A stretch of 64,000 nt of DNA from Planctomycetota bacterium (GTDB taxonomy: Bacteria; Planctomycetota; SZUA-567): the NCBI GenBank assembly GCA_031254915.1, contig JAIRTL010000123.1, positions 1-64,000 on the forward strand, in the 5' to 3' direction. Within the stretch, counting starts at the first letter, position 1, and every line of letters starts with the position of its first letter. This document shows, in pieces, positions 45,564 through 54,448 of this stretch. The position numbers were made by a program, and so were the translations under genes. The notes beneath the pieces are model-generated. The model was given only the letters and a program-made list of their open reading frames with translations. It searched no databases and was not told the DNA's origin.

Positions 45564-48512
45564 TCAGTCCGATTCCGCCGAGTGCGCGGCCCGGCGTTTT
45601 CGATAAACGGCGCACAGTATCGCCGGCAATGACAGGAGACTGGCGAACAGCACCCAGGTCAGGGCGAAAATCGTCAGCCTACCCATGCTGGCCACGCCCT
45701 CGTAGCCGCTGATCGCCAAGGATCCGAATCCGCACATGCTTGTGAGCGACGTGACCACAAGCGCCCTGCCGGTATCGGTGACGATCGTTTTGGCGCTGAA
45801 GTCGGATTCGAAAAAGCGTTCCGTCAGGTGGATGCCGTTGTCGACGCCGAGTCCGATGATGATCGGCACAGCGAGAATATTGACGAAATTGAAGTGCATC
45901 CCGAAGCCGCTCATGAATCCGAATAGAAGAAGAAGGCCAAGAACCAGCGGCGCCAGACTCCAGAGCGCCCTGATCGGGTTCCGGTAATAGAAGACGAGCA
46001 GGACGACCGCGCAAATCGCGAAGACGGCGATCGATACGCGGCGGAAGTCGGTTTTGACGATGGAGGCGAGTTCGTGCGCGAGGATCGCCATGCCGACAAG
46101 CACCGGCTCGCCTTCCAGGGATTCTTCGCCGTCGGATATGCCCAACCGCGAACGCACCGCCGACAGCCAGTTGTCGTCCACAAGAGGGTCGCCGGCCTTG
46201 GTCGATTCGTCGAGCGGCGGATACACGCTTGTCTTTATGACCCAGCCTGACGGCTCAAGAACGGTGACGCGCTTGACCTGCTCCTGCCAGTTCAGGGACG
46301 GGTCGTGGTACAGGGCGAGGAGCTGTTCGCGGCTGAGTTCGTCGCCCGGGCGCGCCTTGATCTCCTCGGAGCGCGCTACGGCCGGAGACGCCACCACCGC
46401 CGGGAAAACAAGGTCGCGGGGAAGCTCGCGGCGCAGATCGACGACCTGGCGGCGTCGCGACACGAAGCGCTTGACGTAGCGCCACAGGGGCGTGTCGTCG
46501 AAGTCAGTGGGCAGAACGACGCCGTCTCGCTCCAACCTTTCCTGATGCTGCTCCAGGAGCGCGATCGTGAAGCCGAAGAAATCCTCGTCCAGATCCTCTT
46601 CCGCGAGGGCGGCCCGGAAAGTCTCGAGCGCGCGCGGCAGGTTGGCTTCTCGAAGCGCCGCCAACATGCGCCGCTGACTCGACGGCGGAGGCAGATAGCG
46701 AAGAAACGACTCGTAGGCGACAAGAAGCGGCTTCTCCTCGCCGCGCCGGTCCGGCATGGTGACTGTTTCCAGTTCCCGGCAGGTTGCCTCGAGCCTGGCC
46801 GCTTTTTCGAACGCGTCCTCTTCGCTGGCGCCGTACGCGAGAAGCATCAGCGAATTCGGGTTGCGGTTGGAGAAGGCTCGTGCGATTTCCCCGCCGAGCT
46901 CGAACACCCGTTCCGGCGGCCTGAGACTGGAAATGCGTTCGTCGAAAAGCAACGCGTCGGGCCAGCCGAGCAGGCGGACAGCCGCGAGGACGACGCAAAG
47001 ACCGGTAAGCGAAAGCGCCACGCCCCTCCGGCGTTCGACCCAGTCGCCAAGACGGGAGAGGCCGAGGCCGGCGGGGCGCAACGTCGCCGCGCGTTCGCCT
47101 TTTTCGCGGTAGCGCCACGACAGGAGCGCCGGCAGGACGAAAAGCATCACCGGACACGACATGGCGATTCCGGAGCCGGCGAGAACACCGAATTCGGCGA
47201 GCTGGCTGAACCGCGTATCGAGAAGCGAGAGGAAGGCGATGGCGGTTGTGACCATGCCGATGATGACGCCCCAACCGGTGTTTTCCAGAGCGATCTCGAA
47301 GGCTGACTCGAGCTCCATCCCGGCGGACCGCTCGTTGATGTAGCGGTTGTAGATGTGGATGGCGTAGTCGATGCCGAGCGCGACAAGCACGGCAGCGAAG
47401 GCGGCGGAGATGATGTTCAACTGCCCGAACATCAGCCAGCCGACGCCGATCGTCCACGAGACGACCATGACCAGAGGAATGCCGATGTAGAGGAGAACGC
47501 CGAAACGCTTGAACACGAGGCCGAACAGCGCGAGAACGCCGATCAGGCTGGTGAGAAGCGTCTCGAACAGATTCGAATTGACGTGGCTGGTGTAGCGGAC
47601 AGCGGCCTCGTAGCCGCCGCCGAATTCGACCCGGATCGACGGCCTAGCCGCGTCCGGAACCATTTCACCGTAGATGCGTTCCGTGGTCTCGCGGATAAGG
47701 GCGGTGATCTGGTAGGAAAAGTCGATGCTCTGCGCCGGGCGATCGGGCTGGATGACGGCGAGAAGCATGGTGTTGTTCTTGTCGACAAGGTAACCGCCCG
47801 CGGGCGCGCCGCCGGTGTCGCCGACGCCGTAACGGAACATCGCGCGCTGGAAAACGCTTCCGAGTCCGATGGCGTCGAGGAGAATCAACTCGTCCATATC
47901 CACCGCGGAGGAGACGCTGCTGGTCGTCAACCGCCGGACATTGGCGACGGAACGCCGAATCGCGTCGGGTTCGAGCAACTCCTTGACGCGGAGAATTTCC
48001 TCGTCGCCGACCAGGAGGAGCCCGAACGACGGCAACGCCTCATAAAGCAGATAATCCTTGTCCTCGGGGCGGAATTTGCGCGAAAATGCGCCCTGAATGC
48101 GTTCGTCCTCGAGAAGCTCATCCACCACGGCGTCGGCGACGCGGCCGGCCATATCCACATAGGCGGCGCGCGCCTGGCGGCGTGCCTCGACGGCAGCCGG
48201 TTCGCCAAGGGACGGATCAGCCCGCAACGCCCGCGCCGACGGTTCCCGTTCCGTCTCGTTGCCGATATGGAACACCACCACCGACTCGTCTATCGAATCG
48301 AAATCGGTGACCGCGCGGGTGAAGTCGCGGGAAGCGCGCACATCCTGGGGGAGCATGCCGGAGATGTCGAATGGAGCGTGCAGGCCGCCGTGGAAATAAC
48401 TGATGATCGGGGGCGTCCAGGACGCGATCGTCAGGCCAAGCGCAATCCAAAGCACCAACCGGTGCCTGCGGCAGGCGAAACGCGCTATTCCCCGCAATAA
48501 CTGCTTGCGCAT
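45564..48512 (-). CDS. RND/MMPL-family exporter (HpnN-like)
   Basis: This 982-residue membrane protein has the RND layout: one N-terminal membrane helix (LVLWIALGLTIASW), a large periplasmic loop, five to six helices, a second periplasmic loop and a second helix bundle. The paired motifs ALGIDYAIHIYNRY and IGLGVDNGIHLTERF mark the two sterol-sensing/MMPL domains. Such proteins move lipids, including hopanoids, to the outer membrane. The cargo is unknown here; no hopanoid synthesis genes are in the window. It starts two bases after the lipoprotein gene and is followed after 150 bases by the LolA-like gene. Confidence 0.85.
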   Translation of the reverse strand: MRKQLLRGIARFACRRHRLVLWIALGLTIASWTPPIISYFHGGLHAPFDISGMLPQDVRASRDFTRAVTDFDSIDESVVVFHIGNETEREPSARALRADPSLGEPAAVEARRQARAAYVDMAGRVADAVVDELLEDERIQGAFSRKFRPEDKDYLLYEALPSFGLLLVGDEEILRVKELLEPDAIRRSVANVRRLTTSSVSSAVDMDELILLDAIGLGSVFQRAMFRYGVGDTGGAPAGGYLVDKNNTMLLAVIQPDRPAQSIDFSYQITALIRETTERIYGEMVPDAARPSIRVEFGGGYEAAVRYTSHVNSNLFETLLTSLIGVLALFGLVFKRFGVLLYIGIPLVMVVSWTIGVGWLMFGQLNIISAAFAAVLVALGIDYAIHIYNRYINERSAGMELESAFEIALENTGWGVIIGMVTTAIAFLSLLDTRFSQLAEFGVLAGSGIAMSCPVMLFVLPALLSWRYREKGERAATLRPAGLGLSRLGDWVERRRGVALSLTGLCVVLAAVRLLGWPDALLFDERISSLRPPERVFELGGEIARAFSNRNPNSLMLLAYGASEEDAFEKAARLEATCRELETVTMPDRRGEEKPLLVAYESFLRYLPPPSSQRRMLAALREANLPRALETFRAALAEEDLDEDFFGFTIALLEQHQERLERDGVVLPTDFDDTPLWRYVKRFVSRRRQVVDLRRELPRDLVFPAVVASPAVARSEEIKARPGDELSREQLLALYHDPSLNWQEQVKRVTVLEPSGWVIKTSVYPPLDESTKAGDPLVDDNWLSAVRSRLGISDGEESLEGEPVLVGMAILAHELASIVKTDFRRVSIAVFAICAVVLLVFYYRNPIRALWSLAPLVLGLLLLFGFMSGFGMHFNFVNILAVPIIIGLGVDNGIHLTERFFESDFSAKTIVTDTGRALVVTSLTSMCGFGSLAISGYEGVASMGRLTIFALTWVLFASLLSLPAILCAVYRKRRAAHSAESD

Positions 48513-48514
48513 TG

Positions 48515-49453
48515 TTACATGATCCCCCCGGCGCCATACGCCTGGGGAGCGGCGGCCAGGGGATCGTCGTAGGCGGGCATGTCGGTGGAGGCGTCCATAT
48601 CGTCCATGCGCGCGTCGGTGAGCGGCAGATAGCGAGTGTCTTCGGAGGCGGCGAGATCGAAGTCCTCGTCGTAGACTATGGCGTTGCCGTCGACCGACTT
48701 GAAGTGCAGTTCCATCATCCGCCGTTCGCGAGGCCAGGACAGGGTCATGAGGAACGGAAACGCCGCCGAATCCGCTGCCTGTCTTCCGCGCGCGGCGCGA
48801 CCGCCGGCGAGCGGGCGATAATCGCCGAACGTCTTGACGAGGATCGGCTGGCCCGCAACGTCGAGCTGGGTGACGGAGACTAGGAGGCCGTTACGGGAAT
48901 TGATGGCGAGACGCAGGCGCGGACGGCCTTCCGGCACGTCCTCGTCCAGGATGATGTTGCCGGAACGGTCGCGGCCGCCTTCGACGTGACGCCAGCGCTT
49001 CAGAAGAAGCGAGGCGTCGGGACGAAGCATCTGGCGAAGCACTTCGTCCGGATCGAAGCGGAAGGCGAAATATTGGAGATCGGAAACTTTCCCGTGATAC
49101 AGCGTTTTCTGGGTCGGAACGTAGAAGCCGATGTCGTCGCCGATTTTGACGACGTCGAAAGCCTGAATCGTGCCGGCGAGTTTGTCCCCCCTGATGCGCA
49201 GACGGTCGCCCTCGTCGGCAACCACGTCGGCGTTCACGGTCAGGCCAAAGTTGCCGGGGGAGTCGACGATGCGCATCGTCCCCTTGCCCGCGAGACTGCT
49301 CAGACTTGTGCGCGATTCCACCGCCTGACTGACCAGAATGTCCGGAGCCTCGGCGGGATCGGGGGGCCGACGCACCGCGGCATCGTTTGACGAACGGCAG
49401 CCCACGAGTCCCAACAGCAGGGCCATCGACATAATTAACGCTGATCCGCGCAT
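48515..49453 (-). CDS. predicted lipoprotein, LolA/LolB-like fold
   Basis: Starting at ATG 49453 after GGGAG, the product has a signal peptide with lipobox LVGC (MRGSALIMSMALLLGLVGC), then a mature part with alternating beta-strand patterns (LAGKGTMRIVDSPGNFGLTV, LRIRGDKLAGTIQAFDVVKI) like the LolB/DUF4292 group of outer-membrane lipoproteins. The C terminus is acidic and low in complexity. It heads the unit lipoprotein-RND-LolA-like and may receive the exported lipid at the outer membrane. The frame is open further upstream, but without a signal peptide-like start. Confidence 0.65.
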   Translation of the reverse strand: MRGSALIMSMALLLGLVGCRSSNDAAVRRPPDPAEAPDILVSQAVESRTSLSSLAGKGTMRIVDSPGNFGLTVNADVVADEGDRLRIRGDKLAGTIQAFDVVKIGDDIGFYVPTQKTLYHGKVSDLQYFAFRFDPDEVLRQMLRPDASLLLKRWRHVEGGRDRSGNIILDEDVPEGRPRLRLAINSRNGLLVSVTQLDVAGQPILVKTFGDYRPLAGGRAARGRQAADSAAFPFLMTLSWPRERRMMELHFKSVDGNAIVYDEDFDLAASEDTRYLPLTDARMDDMDASTDMPAYDDPLAAAPQAYGAGGIM

Positions 49454-49620
49454 AGACAACTCCCGTGCACAACAAACGGCATTCATTAAAATCCCGGGCG
49501 GCGTCTCGACGTCAACCCGGGTCGTACGACAAAAAGTGTATGGTTTTCCCAATTCGGCACAAGTGAATTCAGGAATTTTTATCGACACTTACATCAAACG
49601 GGCGCGCCGAAAATTCGCGA

Positions 49621-50109
49621 TTACATACGAACAAAACTCCATGCGAGCGTTCGTTCGCGGTCGTACGGCATAAAGCCGTGGAACGGACGGGGATCATTGT
49701 CGAAAACCAGCGGCAGGAAATGTCGGTCCCCTTCCCACATCGGAAGCGACGACAACCCCGCCAAAGGCGCCCAGGAAAGAGGTCCCTCGGCGCTCGACTC
49801 GCGCGGCCGGCCGGAAAACCCGTCGATCAAAAACACGAACCCGAGCCAGTCCTCTCCCTTCGGTCCGAAATTCGTCCAGTTCACGGTGCCGCGAAGCCGC
49901 ATCGACGCAACCTCTATTCCCGCCTCTTCGCGAATCTCCCTGATCATGCAGGTTGCCGCGTCCTCGTCGCGCCGCATCTTGCCGCCCAGGCCGTTGTACT
50001 TGCCGAACTGATCGTCATGGGCCCGCGCATTTCTCAGCACCATCAGCACTTCATCGCCGTTGGGCGACAAGACATAGCCAAGCGTACCGACAATCGGGGT
50101 ATATTTCAT
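49621..50109 (-). CDS. Nudix hydrolase (MutT/MTH1-like)
   Basis: The 162-residue protein has the Nudix box as GKMRRDEDAATCMIREIREE followed by AGI. Preceding residues (DDQFGKYNGLGGK) and VNWTNFGPKGEDWLGFVF resemble 8-oxo-dGTP diphosphatases of the MTH1 type, so nucleotide-pool cleaning is a fair guess; other nucleoside triphosphates are possible. ATG 50109 follows AAAAGGTTTGCC. A family B repeat lies about 40 bases upstream. Confidence 0.85.
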   Translation of the reverse strand: MKYTPIVGTLGYVLSPNGDEVLMVLRNARAHDDQFGKYNGLGGKMRRDEDAATCMIREIREEAGIEVASMRLRGTVNWTNFGPKGEDWLGFVFLIDGFSGRPRESSAEGPLSWAPLAGLSSLPMWEGDRHFLPLVFDNDPRPFHGFMPYDRERTLAWSFVRM

Positions 50110-50148
50110 TGGCAAACCTTTTATACTGTAAGCGCCTTGAAATTGTAC

Positions 50149-50250
50149 TTCCCCGAACTGTGCGCGGCTAGCAAAGCTCCCGGGAAACGAATGTGGAATG
50201 GAGCAACCCGCACCCCCCGTTTTCACAATTTCGAGCTGCGCACAGCTTTG
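50149..50250 (+). repeat. family B fold-back repeat, copy 3 (divergent)
   Basis: This copy aligns over AACTGTGCGCGGC, GGGAAACGAATGTGGAATGG, a C-rich stretch (CACCCCCC) and GTTTTCACAATTTCGAGCTG. The left end is degenerate (AAATTGTACTTCC where others have GTTGTGATTCC), and the inner hairpin is altered to GCTAGCAAAGC. It is the least conserved of the four. Confidence 0.6.
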
Positions 50251-50405
50251 CGATTGCAGCGTTTCAATAATAGTGGACCCTTTGCTTCTGAGCGTCTCAC
50301 GGGAAGCCGCCACGCCTGAAAACGCGGGACTGGGTCACTGATTTCAGGAAGCGCTTTTGCAATGCGGGAGAGGAACGAATGACGACGGCATGGAGGGGGA
50401 TTGGA

Positions 50406-50609
50406 TTATTCCAGATTGAAACCCATTTCCTTGGCGACCGTCATCACTCTTTGAATGACAACCGGATTGTCCGGCGACGCATCGTCGTACATATCGGGAT
50501 CGATACCCTTCATGATGAGCTTGATCTTGGTCGGGGCGACAAGGCCTTTGTCGCCCTTTGTACGCAATTCGATCAACCTCGTGATCAGCGATTTGATCTT
50601 TCCGGGCAT
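50406..50609 (-). CDS. 67-residue protein of unknown function
   Basis: I do not recognise this small cytoplasmic protein. It is mostly helical, with a basic first half (KIKSLITRLIELRTKGDKG), a middle TKIKLIMKGIDPDMYDD and an end VIQRVMTVAKEMGFNLE. Codon use and length of open frame are coding-like. The ribosome site is weak (AAGGTAAC well upstream of ATG 50609). It is flanked by gaps on both sides, so it is probably transcribed alone. Confidence 0.55.
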   Translation of the reverse strand: MPGKIKSLITRLIELRTKGDKGLVAPTKIKLIMKGIDPDMYDDASPDNPVVIQRVMTVAKEMGFNLE

Positions 50610-50971
50610 GGCGCGTTCCAGTTACCTTTTACATAAAGGCGCTTTTCGGTTCGGACAATGCGCTGCCTACGCATAAGCAAATCTCGCGCGACCCGCCAAC
50701 AAAAATCCTCCTCCAGCCATGCCTTCGCGGCAATGGAGACGGAAAAGGGGTACGCGAATCAGCGTCGATGCATTGACCGCATCATATTGTGTCGGCGTTA
50801 TCCCTTCGTGTCAACAACAATAATAATCCGAGCTTGTCGCACCATCAGGCGTATTGACCAACCGCGAAGGCGTATCGAAGCCGGCGGTTTTCCAATATCG
50901 CGGAAACGGACAGCGTTGCGTCCGCTTGTCGCAGTCGCGCCGCTGCCCATTTGCCGTGATTTCAGATTTTT
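50610..50971. other. 362-base gap with no recognised gene
   Basis: The gap between the 67-residue gene and the LysM protein gene holds only short frames. The part at about 50770-50850 is AT-richer (CATATTGTG, CAACAATAATAATCC) and may carry the promoter of the 67-residue gene. I see no tRNA, repeat or clear hairpin. Confidence 0.45.
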
Positions 50972-53900
50972 TTACCGTCTCGCCGCGCTCGCCGCCTGAA
51001 CCGTTCTTCCCGAAGCCGGCAATTGCAGTTTCTGATCGGGATAAATCATCGGATTGCCGCGCCGATCCTTTTTCAGTTTGTTTTCACGGATAACCCAGTC
51101 GATCACCTCCGGATCCCGGCTGCCAAGCACGCGATACACGACTTGCGCCACGCCTTCGCCTTTTTTCACCATCGCGGTCTGGCCCCGCCCGCGATTCTGG
51201 GAAGCCAGAGCGCCTGCCGGGGCACCGGCCTGAATTGGAGCGGGGGGAGGAGCGGTCCTGACGGCGGCGCTGGTCTGGACGCTTTGCTGGCGGCTTGGCC
51301 GAAGCGCCATCTGCGCATCCTCCTGAACATAGCGTTCGCGGTTCTGGGCAAACACGTGATTGATCGCGCCCCCCGGATCGCGGACGCCGTTCCGATGGAG
51401 GCGACCGTCCGGTCTGACCGGCCCGGAGAGCGACGCGGCGTCCTCGACCCGTATCGGATCGGAGTTCCCAGGCGACGAAGCGCTCGGGCGCACGGCGACG
51501 ACGGGCGATCGCCCGAGTTTTTCCAGCTTTATGTTCGCCGCCTGCATCGCCACTTCCATATCGGCCATCCTGCTCTTCACGACTTGGTTTTCGTCGTCGA
51601 GGCTCTTCGCGCGCTCCCGCCATTCGCTCAGTTCCTGCAGGTTCACGGCGGCGGCGCGCTCCAAGTCGCCCGCCTTCATCCAGTGGACCATGGGGAGGAA
51701 CACCATCATCACGGAAGCCGCGGCGGCAAGACAATAGCCGACAGCCACTTTTCTCCCCGCTCGCTTCGCCTTGCGGCGGAGTTCCTCCTCGTCCTCGGCC
51801 TGGCGTTCCACCGCGAGGACGAGTTCGTCACGCTCGTTCTGGAGCGGCGGCAGGACATCCTCCACCAATTCATTGTAGGCTTTGCGCAAATCCTCGTATT
51901 CCTTGTACAGCCTTTCGTGCTCGCCATACAGGCCGTTAAGCCGGGCAAGCTCCGCGTCGGCCCTCGCCTTTTCGCCGCGGACCGACTTCAATTCCAGATT
52001 GAGCGCGCGGGTCTTTTCGCCCGCGTTTTGCAATTTTCTCTCCGACTCGCGCGCCATCGCCTCGCGGGCTTCAATTTCGGCATCCCTTTCCGTCACGCGC
52101 GCCTCGCCCTCCGCCACGGCGGTCCGGAGTTCGAGCATCCGCTTGGCGAATTCGTCGAGACGGGACTGGTGTTCGCGGTCCGCCTCCGCGAGCGCCTCCA
52201 TAACCGCTTCCGAGGCGAATCCGACATCGGGGCTTTCCGGCGTCATGATGATGTGGCGCGCTTCCTCGTATTCTTCGCAATCCCCGCAGGCGTCGCATTC
52301 CGGGACCGCCGGGGTAAGCGCCTTGAGGAGGGACAGACCGACCAGGGGCGGCGCCAGAGCGGCGTCATCTTCCGACTCCGCGACGTCAGCACGCTCCCCG
52401 GCACGTTCTTCGATCTTGCCCTTGATGTCGTCCATCGACAGAAGCCGCAGCCCGAATTCCCGCTCGCCCGAATCGTACGCCCATTCCTCGTCGAGCGCAT
52501 CGGGCGCGCGGAAAAGAATGACGTTCGCATCCGCTTCTTCGGCCGCCGGCGTTTCGGCCTGCGATTCGTCCACGGCCTGATCCGCTTCCTCAATTTCATC
52601 CGTCACTTCGGAAGTTTCTGCGCTTGATTCCGGAAGCGCCGCCGAGTCAACTTCAAAACGTTCTTCCCCGGAGAACGAGGCTATATCGCCGCAAGCGACG
52701 ATCATGGCGAAATCCCCCGCCTCGCCGCCATCGTGAGTTGTGGACGGTTCAGGCATGGAAGCGTCTTGCGCTCCCGCTTCGCCATGATCCGTAACCATTG
52801 CCGGCGATTCATCGACGACGTCCCTGGCGGATTCTTCTTCCTTTTCCTCGACAGGCTCGACGTCGTCCTTCGCCTCCGGCGTTTTCGTCCCGGAGGCGAT
52901 CGGGACGACTTCCTCGCTCCGCGCGACAACCTCGCCGAAGTCGGTCGTTCCTTCGGACAATGCCGCCGGCTCGGCTTTGCCCGCATGCGGCAGTTCGACG
53001 GAAAGCGTCTCCGTCCCCTCTTTCGCCGACATGACGATTTCCGGCAAATCGATTCCCACGGACGCAGCCGGAGAGGTGGAGCGTTTGGCATTCTTCCGGC
53101 GCTTTTTTTCTGCCCTCTCCCGACGCCGGCGCTCCTTGCGTCCAGGCTTGGACGCGTCCTTCGCCTGATCCGGCTCGAACCGGAGCTTGCCCGGAAGGCC
53201 GGGGACGGTCGCGGACTGGCCGGCGAGAATGACGGAGTGCGTTTCCTCGAGATTTCTGATCGCCTGCTCGAGCGAAGGACGCGAGGTATGGTCATAGGCT
53301 TCGGAAACTGATCCCGGCATGTAGTCGGCGCTTTGCTCGGTCAGGACAGCGCTTTCATCGTCAACCGCCGACACGTCGGACGCCGGTTCCACTTCCGCGC
53401 CCGGCGCTGCCGCTTCCTGCGGATGCCCGGCGGCGTTTCCCGCTCCGGATGACGTCCCGGGAGATGCGAGAGCGGCGGCCGATTCCTCGCCGAGTGGATA
53501 CGCTTCGACGCACGACGCGTCCTCGGATTGATCCTCTCCCGTCGCCGGCGAATCGACCGGCGCATCGCCGGGCGCCAACGCGCCGTCCAGGGAACTCCAG
53601 ATTTTGCTCCAGATGCTCCTGTCCGGCGCATCGGCATGCGGTCCGCCGCCCTTTACGCGCAACAGCGACGCCCCTTCCGTTTCGCCTATGGTGATTTCCG
53701 CAACCGACTCCCCGCCGGCGGCGGGTGTTTCCGCTTCATCGCCGGGGATTTCGGCCATGATGTCGAAATCGACCGTTTCAACCGAGTCGTCCTCGGAAAC
53801 GACGAAAAAGACCGCGTCATCACCGGCGGCGGCGGAGGACTTTTCCGTCCAGTCTTCGCCCTCGGCGGCGGCCTTGAGCAGACCAAGCATTTCGCTGCGG

Positions 53901-53995
53901 AGCGGTTCGTCACGGCTGTCGGCCAGAACCCTGAGGCTTTCCATGCTGTATCCGCGGGCCTGGTACTTTTTAATTATGTCCTTGGCGTTCCTCAT
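50972..53995 (-). CDS. 1007-residue membrane protein: acidic region, coiled coil, one membrane span, C-terminal LysM
   Basis: The N terminus (MRNAKDIIKKYQARGYSMES) is short and helical. Residues about 50-560 are low-complexity, rich in Glu, Asp, Ala and Ser, with one basic patch (KPGRKERRRRERAEKKRRKN). About 610-745 is a long coiled coil, followed by a membrane span near 752-773 (GYCLAAAASVMMVFLPMVHW). A Pro/Ala/Gln-rich linker leads to a LysM domain in the last 70 residues (KKGEGVAQVVYRVL, VIYP-like MIYPDQKLQLP). This predicts a cytoplasmic N-part and a periplasmic peptidoglycan-binding C-part, a FimV-like composition in reverse order. GGAGGAAATC precedes the ATG. Confidence 0.75.
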   Translation of the reverse strand: MRNAKDIIKKYQARGYSMESLRVLADSRDEPLRSEMLGLLKAAAEGEDWTEKSSAAAGDDAVFFVVSEDDSVETVDFDIMAEIPGDEAETPAAGGESVAEITIGETEGASLLRVKGGGPHADAPDRSIWSKIWSSLDGALAPGDAPVDSPATGEDQSEDASCVEAYPLGEESAAALASPGTSSGAGNAAGHPQEAAAPGAEVEPASDVSAVDDESAVLTEQSADYMPGSVSEAYDHTSRPSLEQAIRNLEETHSVILAGQSATVPGLPGKLRFEPDQAKDASKPGRKERRRRERAEKKRRKNAKRSTSPAASVGIDLPEIVMSAKEGTETLSVELPHAGKAEPAALSEGTTDFGEVVARSEEVVPIASGTKTPEAKDDVEPVEEKEEESARDVVDESPAMVTDHGEAGAQDASMPEPSTTHDGGEAGDFAMIVACGDIASFSGEERFEVDSAALPESSAETSEVTDEIEEADQAVDESQAETPAAEEADANVILFRAPDALDEEWAYDSGEREFGLRLLSMDDIKGKIEERAGERADVAESEDDAALAPPLVGLSLLKALTPAVPECDACGDCEEYEEARHIIMTPESPDVGFASEAVMEALAEADREHQSRLDEFAKRMLELRTAVAEGEARVTERDAEIEAREAMARESERKLQNAGEKTRALNLELKSVRGEKARADAELARLNGLYGEHERLYKEYEDLRKAYNELVEDVLPPLQNERDELVLAVERQAEDEEELRRKAKRAGRKVAVGYCLAAAASVMMVFLPMVHWMKAGDLERAAAVNLQELSEWRERAKSLDDENQVVKSRMADMEVAMQAANIKLEKLGRSPVVAVRPSASSPGNSDPIRVEDAASLSGPVRPDGRLHRNGVRDPGGAINHVFAQNRERYVQEDAQMALRPSRQQSVQTSAAVRTAPPPAPIQAGAPAGALASQNRGRGQTAMVKKGEGVAQVVYRVLGSRDPEVIDWVIRENKLKKDRRGNPMIYPDQKLQLPASGRTVQAASAARR

Positions 53996-54448
53996 GATTT
54001 CCTCCGGCCAATGTCAACGGAAGCGGCCATGCGCGCTGTCGGGATAATCCCCAAGGATTTATCGACCGATAATCGCAGCTCGTTCAGATAATCTCCGAAA
54101 ACCCCGCGAATTGCCGGATTCGATCCGGACGGCTCCATGATCGGCTCGTGGCCCAGGGGAATTTAATTCTCGATTTTTTATCCGATCTCGCGCCAAATTA
54201 TTGTTGGTCCAAGGACAGGCAACCTCTATATATTGGGAAAGCGTCTCGCTTGCTCCTTGCCAATCGGCAGAATTAAATGACCCTGCGCCTGGCCGGTCCC
54301 GCTTGACAGGGACGGGGGCGGATATTAGTATGAAAGGCGACAGCCTCGGAGCTAAGACAAGGCTTCGGCGCAAACGCCGGCGTCCACGCAGCGAAGCGTC
54401 GACAGCTAATCGATTTGACCGCCCTACATTATAGAATGCGGCGATACG
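53996..54448. other. 453-base divergent gap between the LysM protein gene and cheA
   Basis: This is the control region for two divergent genes. It contains the promoter-like pair at 54303-54331 facing cheA, an AT-rich stretch around 54160-54240 (AATTTAATTCTCGATTTTTTA, CTCTATATATTGGG) that could serve either strand, and no open frame that looks coding. Confidence 0.5.
54303..54331 (+). promoter_or_regulatory. candidate promoter for cheA-cheW-mcp
   Basis: A consensus -35 TTGACA (54303-54308) is followed after 17 bases by TAGTAT (54326-54331), four of six to the -10 consensus. It lies about 120 bases upstream of cheA. Confidence 0.4.
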
